Below, in pieces: positions 1 through 5,503 of a stretch of DNA of 12,030 bases. The number at the start of each line of letters is the position of its first letter. Position 1 is the stretch's first letter. The notes under the pieces are model-generated. The model was not told the DNA's origin, ran no database searches, and worked only from the letters and a program-made list of their open reading frames with translations. Both the position numbers and the translations under genes were made by a program. Source of the stretch: a crenarchaeote SCGC AAA261-N23 (GTDB taxonomy: Archaea; Thermoproteota; Thermoprotei; Gearchaeales; Gearchaeaceae); contig AQVQ01000035.1 in NCBI GenBank assembly GCA_000375685.1, positions 1 through 12,030 on the forward strand, read 5' to 3'.

Positions 1-7
1 GTTTAAC

Positions 8-15
8 ATTTAAAA
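8..15 (+). promoter_or_regulatory. Possible TATA box for the MFS gene
   Basis: ATTTAAAA is centred about 27 nt before the TTG at 39, the spacing expected for a leaderless archaeal transcript. The call is weak because the region is AT-rich and the reading frame stays open to the window edge, so this could be coding sequence instead. Confidence 0.3.
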
Positions 16-38
16 CTAACATAATTAAAGAATATAGT

Positions 39-1133
39 TTGTATTTATTGTATGGAATTTATGGTGTTCTCGTAACATACCCATTAATTTTCTTATCAGT
101 TTATGTTTATAAATTTGGTGGAATAATTGCTACAGCACTTATTTATGCAGCATCAGCTTTTTCTATAGGCATTGCCCCAATTTTCATAAGCCCTCTATCT
201 GATAAGACTGGTTTTAGAATCAAATATTCAAATATTTTCATATTGCTAGGATCTTTGCTGATGTTATTATCAATTTCTTTGAAAGATTTTGTGTTACCTA
301 TTTTGATAATAGCCTCAGCTTTACTTCAAGTAGGTCAACCTTTATTTATTTCCTACGAAACAGAGAGGAATAAAAACGTAGGAAGTTCGGTAAGCAAGTT
401 TTATATTTTCATTAACCTAGGCTATCTATTTGGAAGCTTACTCTTTGGTTTGATAATAAGCTACTTTGGTTTCGAATCAACAACGATAATTTTTAGTTTG
501 GCAGGAATAGTAATTTCTATTGTTTTCTTAAGGGTTAAAGAGGAAAGGATCTACGTTAAAAATCCTAAAAAAATGAGTATTATCAAGGCATTATTTAGCT
601 CAAAGCTATCAAGTTTAATCTATTCATCTATGGTGATCGTTCCTGCGCTTTTCTTTTCAATAGTTCCTGCTTACTATGTTTACTTTTTGAATGGAAATGT
701 ATTGGATTGGGGCATTGTAAATTTTACATCTACATTGACAAGCGTTATCGCATCAATATACGTGGGAAAAATCGTAGATAAAATAGGGGTTAAAAAAACT
801 TTGCTTGTAGGAAGTATATATTATCCGATTTACTATCTTACTTTATTATTTTATCCTAATCAATTTATCTTCGCGTTTTTGTATTCATTGCCTTTCTGGC
901 TCTTCATATGGATTCCTTTATATTCATATTCTGCTCAAATAAGTGAAGTATACGAAAGGGCGACTTTCGTTTCGAACATGAATTTTCTGATAGGGATTTT
1001 TAGAAGCTTTGGAGGAATTTTAGGAGGATTAATTGTTATGTTTTTTGATATATATACATTTTTTATACTTTCTATATTATTAAGCGTATTATTTCCTATT
1101 TTTATAAAAATTTATAATGATAAAGGAAATTAA
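39..1133 (+). CDS. MFS-family membrane transporter, 5' end uncertain
   Basis: This is a secondary transporter of the major facilitator superfamily; substrate unknown. About twelve hydrophobic segments can be counted, with a longer polar loop after the sixth (around bases 530-600), which is the usual 6+6 MFS layout. A motif-A-like loop (LSDKTGFR, about bases 195-222) lies between TM2 and TM3, and a second copy (VDKIGVKK, about 772-795) lies between TM8 and TM9. The start is uncertain. TTG at 39 has a TATA-like ATTTAAAA (8-15) about 27 nt upstream, like other leaderless genes here, and the 12 TMs are complete from there. However, the frame is open to the left edge, so a few N-terminal residues may lie outside the window. 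The stop overlaps the convergent NADH dehydrogenase stop by 4 bp. MFS assignment is confident; no subfamily can be supported. Confidence 0.85.
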   Translation: MYLLYGIYGVLVTYPLIFLSVYVYKFGGIIATALIYAASAFSIGIAPIFISPLSDKTGFRIKYSNIFILLGSLLMLLSISLKDFVLPILIIASALLQVGQPLFISYETERNKNVGSSVSKFYIFINLGYLFGSLLFGLIISYFGFESTTIIFSLAGIVISIVFLRVKEERIYVKNPKKMSIIKALFSSKLSSLIYSSMVIVPALFFSIVPAYYVYFLNGNVLDWGIVNFTSTLTSVIASIYVGKIVDKIGVKKTLLVGSIYYPIYYLTLLFYPNQFIFAFLYSLPFWLFIWIPLYSYSAQISEVYERATFVSNMNFLIGIFRSFGGILGGLIVMFFDIYTFFILSILLSVLFPIFIKIYNDKGN

Positions 1134-2470
1134 TCGGATCTTGTTATAATTCTTCTTTTTAACAGAGACATTGTCCAATCGAACATAACTCCAATTCTGT
1201 TTCTCATGGTGGATATTTTCACTAAATGAACCATTCTCCAAATAAGCCAGCCAAAAAATCCCGAAATTATTATTCCATTTGGAAATTCAACCAAGCCGCT
1301 AAATCTTCCTAATGAGAGCATTAAGCCTAAATCTTTATAGGTGAAAGGTTTGTGTTCTTTTTTTCCATTTATTTCGTCTATTAGAATTTTGCTAAGATAC
1401 TTTCCTTCCTGCACAGCACTAGCTGCCAAAGCAGGGACAATCTTATTCGTTTTATAATCTACAATATAAGCACAATCTCCTATTGCGAAAACGTTGGAAA
1501 AGCCTATAAGTCTTAAGTCTTCTTTAACTATAATCTTTCCTTTTTTCTTAGGAACAAGTTCTTCAGGGAGTTTTTCTATAATTGGGTTTGGTTTTACTCC
1601 TGCCGTCCAAAAAACATTGAATGTTTCTATTCTTTCTCCGTTAGATAACAAAATTCCGTCTTTTTCTACGCTTAAAACCTTTGCATTAAGCATAATCTTT
1701 ATTCCACATTTTTCAAGATCCTCCTTGCACTTTTTGGATAATTTTTCGCTCGCCATTGGAAGTAATCTATTTGTAGCTTCGAGCAAAATTACTTTTGTTT
1801 CATTAAATTCAATATTATAATATTTTTTACATATCATTTTAACATAATCTCTAATTGTTCCTGCTAGCTCGACACCTGTAGCTCCCCCTCCAACAATAAC
1901 AAATGTTAACAAAGCTCTCCTTAAAGGATTTCTATTCTCTAGCAGATTAGCTTTTTCAAAAGAATCCAAAATTTTATTTCTAATTTTAACTGCATCCTGA
2001 GGAGTCTTCAATGATATTGCATACTCATTAACGCCTTTAATTCCAAAATCGTTGCTAACTGAACCTAAAGCGATAATAAGGTAATCGTATTCTATTTCTC
2101 CAACATCTGTAATAACTTTATTATTTGGCAAATCAAGATCCAATATTTCTGCTTCAATAACCTTGTAATTGTAGTCTCTATTATGAATCGGGTCTAGAAT
2201 ATGATATTCATTAACTAATCCTGAAGATACTTGGTATAACAAAGGCGTGAATAAATGATAGGCTCTCCTTGTTACTAAGATCGTCTCAACAGTTCCATTA
2301 ATTTTGCTAGAAGCTACTTTCTTACCTAAAGACTTAACGAATGACATTCCGCCAAATCCGCTCCCTAATACTAAAATCCTTATTTTGCCAGATTCTTTCT
2401 TTAAAATATCTCTGAATGATAATTGAATCAATTCATTAAATTCATTTGAATTCTTAGTCTGCACACTCAA
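1130..2470 (-). CDS. ndh: Type II NADH dehydrogenase (NDH-2), FAD-dependent NADH:quinone oxidoreductase
   Basis: This single-subunit, non-proton-pumping enzyme passes electrons from NADH through FAD to membrane quinones. It has the two-dinucleotide-fold layout: an FAD-binding GSGFGG at residues 36-41, a second NADH-binding VGGGATGVE around 193-201, the WTAG motif at 288-291, and the FAD-contacting AIGD at 329-332. An AxxAxQEG-type quinone-site motif follows near 349-357. The C-terminus carries a hydrophobic and amphipathic stretch (GFFGWLIWRMVHLV), then RNR and DW, matching the membrane-anchoring tail of NDH-2. At 446 aa the length is slightly above typical. The start is TTG at 2470; a GTG two codons downstream (2464) fits the TATA box spacing better if the mRNA is leaderless. 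No signal peptide is visible, so it should sit on the cytoplasmic face of the membrane. A sulfide:quinone reductase is less likely because the redox cysteines of that family are not evident. Confidence 0.9.
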   Translation of the reverse strand: MSVQTKNSNEFNELIQLSFRDILKKESGKIRILVLGSGFGGMSFVKSLGKKVASSKINGTVETILVTRRAYHLFTPLLYQVSSGLVNEYHILDPIHNRDYNYKVIEAEILDLDLPNNKVITDVGEIEYDYLIIALGSVSNDFGIKGVNEYAISLKTPQDAVKIRNKILDSFEKANLLENRNPLRRALLTFVIVGGGATGVELAGTIRDYVKMICKKYYNIEFNETKVILLEATNRLLPMASEKLSKKCKEDLEKCGIKIMLNAKVLSVEKDGILLSNGERIETFNVFWTAGVKPNPIIEKLPEELVPKKKGKIIVKEDLRLIGFSNVFAIGDCAYIVDYKTNKIVPALAASAVQEGKYLSKILIDEINGKKEHKPFTYKDLGLMLSLGRFSGLVEFPNGIIISGFFGWLIWRMVHLVKISTMRNRIGVMFDWTMSLLKRRIITRSD

Positions 2471-2486
2471 CCACTTTATAATAACT

Positions 2487-2494
2487 TATTTAAA
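2487..2494 (-). promoter_or_regulatory. TATA box for the NADH dehydrogenase gene
   Basis: On the minus strand this reads TTTAAATA. Its centre is about 20 nt from the TTG (2470) and about 26 nt from the GTG (2464). The second distance fits leaderless transcription, so it bears on the choice of start codon. Evidence is spacing and composition only. Confidence 0.4.
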
Positions 2495-2568
2495 TCTACT
2501 CCCTGAACTATAAATCGAATAATAAAAGCTTTCTGAATAAAGAAGGATAGAATAAATTGATAAACTTA

Positions 2569-2894
2569 TAAGCCTGTATGGAAAAGTTTATGTGATCAAT
2601 GTGTTTAAATAACCTCATAAAAAGGTAGTTGCATAAGCTTCATGTTAGTGATAAAGATTCTGCGATTATCAAATTTTTAGTGTGCTTTTATAAAAAGACT
2701 TTTGTTTCTTAACTCATCGAATATTTTAGGGAAAGTGAAAGTTATTTCTCCATCGGGCTTAATCAATTCTTTAATTTTTTAGATCAGTGTTTTATTTCCC
2801 ATGGAATCAATATAGACATTATACACTTTTTCAAGTTTGAATATTTAACTTTAATCAGATTCCAACTTAATGTTTTGCTATCATATTTAGATTT
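2569..2894 (-). pseudogene. Decayed dehydrogenase-like pseudogene fragment (possibly medium-chain alcohol dehydrogenase)
   Basis: Reading the minus strand in one frame from 2877 gives protein-like text broken by several stops: LEKVYNVYIDSMGNKTLI, stop, KIKELIKPDGEITFTFP, KIFDELRNKSLFIKAH, stop, KFDNRR, then MKLMQLPFYEVI and SHKLFHTGL. A second frame upstream (about 2894-2830) adds KSKYDSKTLSWNLIKVKYSNL, which would join through a frameshift near 2830. The pattern VYIDSMGN...LIKPDGEI resembles the region of medium-chain dehydrogenase/reductases (zinc alcohol dehydrogenase or quinone oxidoreductase) that usually reads like 'DVVIDSVG...LKPGG'. The tail around EVI..H..SHKLFHTG resembles the family's C-terminal 'eAHrl...GK' segment. 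The N-terminal half is absent. That this is a broken gene is fairly likely; the family is tentative. It fills most of the otherwise gene-free 2471-2983 stretch. Confidence 0.5.
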
Positions 2895-2952
2895 TTATAA
2901 AAATAAGAGATCTTTTAAACTAGAGAGATTTTTGGTATTAAATGTAAACCAA

Positions 2953-2958
2953 TTTATA
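2953..2958 (+). promoter_or_regulatory. TATA box for the thioesterase gene
   Basis: TTTATA is centred about 28 nt upstream of the ATG at 2984, consistent with a leaderless transcript. The in-frame stop at 2978-2980 just before the ATG supports that start. Confidence 0.4.
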
Positions 2959-2983
2959 GTTCGAAATATTTTATTTGTAATAT

Positions 2984-3385
2984 ATGATTCACGAAATTCA
3001 AATTAGGGTAAGACTTTCGGAAACAGATGCATTGGGAATAGTATATTATTCCAATTACTTTATTTATTTTGATGTAGCAAGAATTGAGCTTTTAAGAAGC
3101 GTAGGAATAGATTCTGAAATACTTGATAAAAAATGGTTTAAATTCCTTTGTTTAGAAGCTAGTTGCAAATACTTGGTTCCTCTTAGATTTGATGATCTAA
3201 TCACGGTTAAAACATGGATAGAAAAAATAGGTGAGAAAAGCATTGTATATAAGCATTTGATAGTAAAAAATGGAAGCAATGTAGCTGAAGGTCATGTTGT
3301 TGACGTGCTAACAGATTTAAACGGTAAACCAGTTAAATTGCCTGATGAATGGAAAAAGAATCTTTCAAAGTATAAAATAACTTAA
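2984..3385 (+). CDS. YbgC / 4-hydroxybenzoyl-CoA thioesterase-like hotdog-fold acyl-CoA thioesterase
   Basis: This predicted cytoplasmic acyl-CoA thioesterase hydrolyses acyl-CoA to free acid and CoA. At 133 aa it is one hotdog domain. The N-terminal strand and helix carry the family pattern VRLSETDALGIVYYSNYF (about residues 8-25), where the aspartate of ETDALG (residue 15) is in the position of the catalytic carboxylate, followed by YFDVARIELLR on the central helix. The LRFDDLITVKTWI stretch and the later KHLIVKNGSNVAEGHVVDV fit the remaining hotdog strands. An in-frame stop six bases upstream (2978-2980) makes ATG 2984 the natural start. It converges on the methyltransferase gene with only 8 bp between stops. 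The acyl substrate cannot be predicted. An acyl-CoA dehydrogenase gene lies elsewhere in the window but is not linked to it. Confidence 0.85.
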   Translation: MIHEIQIRVRLSETDALGIVYYSNYFIYFDVARIELLRSVGIDSEILDKKWFKFLCLEASCKYLVPLRFDDLITVKTWIEKIGEKSIVYKHLIVKNGSNVAEGHVVDVLTDLNGKPVKLPDEWKKNLSKYKIT

Positions 3386-3393
3386 ATTAACTA

Positions 3394-4422
3394 TTATAGT
3401 TTCCTGCAAATTATTAAATCTACATTCAAATTTCCATGCAATATATTTCTTTCTTCGATTATCTCAAAACCAACTTTCTCAAGCAAATCTAAAGGATGAA
3501 TTTTCTTTAATGCCAATGTAGTAAATATTCCTTCATTTTTAAGCACTTTATATGCTTGTTCTAGGAATCTCGCAAATAACCTTTTCACATAACTAATAGA
3601 GCCCATTCGGATTCCATAAGGAGGATTTGTCACTATTTTATCAACTTCCTTAAACTTTTCGGAAAGTTTGTAGCAATCCCAAACTTCAAAGTTTATACAT
3701 TTTCCAACCCCAGCAACTTCAGCATTAAGCTTTGCTCCTTCAACAAACTTAGGATTTATATCTAGACCTACAATTTTTGCTTTGCAAGCTACATGCATTG
3801 CAGCCTCTATGGGTATCGTTCCTCCTCCAGTCATAGGATCAACTAAAAATTCATTCTCTTTAAATTTAGAAAGCCTTACCATTCCATAAGCTATCACAGG
3901 ATTAAGTGCTGCAGGATGGTTGAAAACTCTGTAGCCTCTTCTATGTAAAGCTTTACTTGTCAAGGCTATACCAACTAAACATTTCTCATCGATAACATCA
4001 ACCCTTATTTCTACATCAAATCCCTTCAGCTTAACCTTATTACCGTATTTATCAACAATTGCTTGGCCTGCTACCTTTTGAATATCTATTGATGTGAAAT
4101 TATGTTGACCTTTTCTTTCAGAAGTAATTCTAAAAGTGTTTTCTTTTTTTAAATATTGACTGAAATCTATATCTTTAATTTTCTCATAAATTTGCTTAAG
4201 TCCTTCAGAATCTTTTTTGATGTTAAAAGATCCCAAATAAATCAGTATATGCTCTACTGATTTCATCGAAAGCAATTTTTCAATCGTAGTATCTACAATT
4301 GCAAGCAATCTTCCTTTTATTCCAAAAGGTCTAATCTCTATTTTTTCAACTTTTGCTTTTTCTGTTAGTTCAAGAGCTACTATATCTTCAAGACCAGGTG
4401 GGCATGTGAAAAGTATTTCCAT
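3394..4422 (-). CDS. trm14: THUMP-domain tRNA (guanine-N2)-methyltransferase, Trm14/TrmN type
   Basis: This is a SAM-dependent RNA methyltransferase. The family makes N2-methylguanosine at position 6 in the tRNA acceptor stem. The start reads EILFTCPPGLEDIVALEL, typical of the N-terminal ferredoxin-like part of these enzymes; a THUMP RNA-binding domain follows up to about residue 160. After a basic linker (ALHRRGYRVFNHPAALNP, about 172-188), the Rossmann-like catalytic domain has SAM motif I DPMTGGGT at 195-202, the acidic GLDINPKF after the second strand, and the catalytic NPPYG at 266-270, the N-P-P-Y motif of amino-group methylation. 342 aa fits the family. The 23S rRNA RlmL group is related but longer. 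Its stop is 8 bp from the convergent thioesterase stop. With tmcA nearby, the region contains two tRNA-modification genes. Confidence 0.88.
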   Translation of the reverse strand: MEILFTCPPGLEDIVALELTEKAKVEKIEIRPFGIKGRLLAIVDTTIEKLLSMKSVEHILIYLGSFNIKKDSEGLKQIYEKIKDIDFSQYLKKENTFRITSERKGQHNFTSIDIQKVAGQAIVDKYGNKVKLKGFDVEIRVDVIDEKCLVGIALTSKALHRRGYRVFNHPAALNPVIAYGMVRLSKFKENEFLVDPMTGGGTIPIEAAMHVACKAKIVGLDINPKFVEGAKLNAEVAGVGKCINFEVWDCYKLSEKFKEVDKIVTNPPYGIRMGSISYVKRLFARFLEQAYKVLKNEGIFTTLALKKIHPLDLLEKVGFEIIEERNILHGNLNVDLIICRKL

Positions 4423-4432
4423 TTTTAAATAG

Positions 4433-4448
4433 ATTTAAAGCCTCCTCC
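4433..4448 (-). promoter_or_regulatory. GGAGGAGG plus CTTTAAAT tract upstream of trm14
   Basis: Read on the minus strand, GGAGGAGG (4448-4441) is followed directly by CTTTAAAT (4440-4433) and then the ATG at 4422. The first looks like a perfect Shine-Dalgarno sequence but is 18 nt from the ATG, too far for ordinary initiation. The second is TATA-like but only about 15 nt from the ATG. One of them may act as a promoter element (BRE plus TATA) or an unusual leader; which is not decided by the sequence. Confidence 0.3.
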
Positions 4449-4760
4449 TTTAGAATGGAGATGAATAATTTAAAAATTTATTTTAAAATTCTAGGAATTT
4501 CAGTTAAACCTCTCATAAGCTTGATCAATGAAATAATGTGACTTAAGGGAGAATAAATCAGTATAAAAGCATACTTTTGTGTTTAATTAGTATTCCATTT
4601 GTTATTTTGTAATTTTTAATCTATGGGTCTAAATAATTAAATTGGGCATCTTTATGAGCCAAGATACTATCTAATAAATAGAAATGTAGCTCTGAATCAA
4701 TGTTGGGAATGATAAATCACTTTGAAAAATTTGCCTTTCAATGCATGAGATTTGGTAAGC

Positions 4761-4770
4761 TTTTATTTTA
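4761..4770 (+). promoter_or_regulatory. TATA-like box preceding the GC-rich element
   Basis: TTTTATTTTA is centred about 26 nt before base 4791, where the GC-rich element begins. This is the spacing expected between an archaeal TATA box and its transcription start. In such AT-rich DNA a chance match is possible. Confidence 0.35.
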
Positions 4771-4790
4771 GATAAAACATAATATTATAC

Positions 4791-4845
4791 ATCCGGCAGG
4801 ATCCCCCTGCAAGTGGCCTGAGGCTTCAATGAGCAGGGGACCGAA
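4791..4845 (+). ncRNA. Candidate small structured RNA of unknown family
   Basis: This 55-nt block is strikingly GC-rich inside AT-rich intergenic DNA. CCCCTGC (4804-4810) pairs perfectly with GCAGGGG (4833-4839), CGG (4794-4796) can pair with CCG (4841-4843) outside it, and GCC-TGA-GGC (4816-4824) can form a small inner hairpin. A TATA-like box at 4761-4770 would place a plus-strand start right at its edge, but the strand is not certain. Read on the minus strand it would be the 3' untranslated region of ndk, starting 5 nt after the stop. Bases 4792-4803 are the reverse complement of GATCCTGCCGGA, the conserved 5' end of archaeal 16S rRNA. It does not fold as a tRNA, lacks clear C/D boxes, and lacks a convincing K-turn with ACA box. 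Alternatives are an ndk 3'-end stabilising hairpin or a mobile-element end. Confidence 0.4.
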
Positions 4846-4849
4846 ATTA

Positions 4850-5431
4850 TTATAGTCCGTATATTATGTTTTCATCTGCTCTTTTGTATTTTATTATTTC
4901 ATCATCTTTAAACCAGAATTTTATTTCTTTTTCTGCAACCTCCTTGCTGTCAGATGCATGGACTAGATTTCTAAGAGGCCTTTTCAATATATTAGCCAAT
5001 TCAGGACTGTCAGTAGAGTAATCACCTCTTATAGTGCCCGGTTGAGCTTCATATGGTCTTGTTGCTCCGACAATTTTTCTAACAACTTCAATGGCTCTGT
5101 TTCCTTCGATTACCATAGCAACGCAAGGGCCGGAAGCGATGAATTCTGCGAGCCATTCTTTAATTATTTTTCCTATTTCAATAGGATCTGTTGTTCCAAA
5201 ATCTTTCTTTGGATCAATACCTAGTTGCTTATAAACTGTTAAAGATTTATTTGCTACCGATGTTAGCCATTCCTCGTCTGAAGGATAAAAATTCATTGCC
5301 TGTTCCTTTGTTGGTCTTATCATTTTCAATGCAACTATTTTTAATCCTGTTCTTTCAAATCTTGATATTATCTCTCCAATAAGTCCCCTTTGTACGGCAT
5401 CTGGCTTTAAAAGTACAAAGGTCCTTTCCAT
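4850..5431 (-). CDS. ndk: Nucleoside diphosphate kinase, long form with insertions
   Basis: The enzyme transfers the terminal phosphate of ATP to nucleoside diphosphates through a phosphohistidine, balancing the NTP and dNTP pools in the cytoplasm. The N-terminus RTFVLLKPDAVQRGLIGEI carries the conserved lysine (Lys9). The core VIEGNRAIEVVRKIVGAT, PGTIRGDY and NLVHASDS follows, with the active-site histidine at 158. At 193 aa it is about 40-50 residues longer than the usual 135-155. Extra sequence lies at about residues 50-92 (SDEEWL...GIDPKKDFGTTDPIEIG), replacing the normal short loop, and at about 144-154 (SPELANILKRPL) just before the active-site strand. All catalytic motifs are intact, so activity is expected. 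ATG 5431 has a TATA box 26 nt upstream. The gene is divergent from tmcA, with 72 bp between the starts. Confidence 0.95.
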   Translation of the reverse strand: MERTFVLLKPDAVQRGLIGEIISRFERTGLKIVALKMIRPTKEQAMNFYPSDEEWLTSVANKSLTVYKQLGIDPKKDFGTTDPIEIGKIIKEWLAEFIASGPCVAMVIEGNRAIEVVRKIVGATRPYEAQPGTIRGDYSTDSPELANILKRPLRNLVHASDSKEVAEKEIKFWFKDDEIIKYKRADENIIYGL

Positions 5432-5453
5432 ACTTTAATACGTTGTTATTAGC

Positions 5454-5459
5454 TTATAA
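5454..5459 (-). promoter_or_regulatory. TATA box for ndk
   Basis: TTATAA is centred about 26 nt upstream of the ndk ATG, so transcription should start at or next to the start codon. No Shine-Dalgarno sequence is seen, which agrees with a leaderless mRNA. Confidence 0.5.
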
Positions 5460-5473
5460 CTAATTCTAATCTA

Positions 5474-5481
5474 TTTTAAAT
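5474..5481 (+). promoter_or_regulatory. TATA box for tmcA
   Basis: TTTTAAAT is centred about 26 nt before the GTG at 5504, which supports that GTG as the start of a leaderless mRNA. It lies about 20 bp from the opposing ndk TATA box, so the two divergent promoters are side by side. Confidence 0.5.
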
Positions 5482-5503
5482 AAAACGAAAAATAAAATTC
5501 ATA

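Larger units (their letters stand above)
4423..4790. other. AT-rich intergenic stretch without a recognised gene
   Basis: No convincing coding sequence, tRNA or repeat was found on either strand. Short open stretches of 20-30 codons exist (for example 4641-4709 on the plus strand), but they are flanked by stops and match no family I recognise. The left end holds the trm14 upstream signals and the right end a TATA-like box for the GC-rich element that follows. Confidence 0.5.

Noticed and set aside
4641..4709. Remnant of a transposase or other gene in the 427-bp gap
   Set aside because: The 23-codon open stretch is flanked by stops on both sides and the residues suggest no family; AT-rich noncoding DNA can give this by chance.
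4791..4845. tRNA, H/ACA or C/D-box RNA reading of the GC-rich element
   Set aside because: No cloverleaf with acceptor, anticodon and T arms can be drawn. CTGA and ATGAGC occur but no matching C box or properly spaced D box. The asymmetric internal loop and lack of a proper kink-turn argue against H/ACA.
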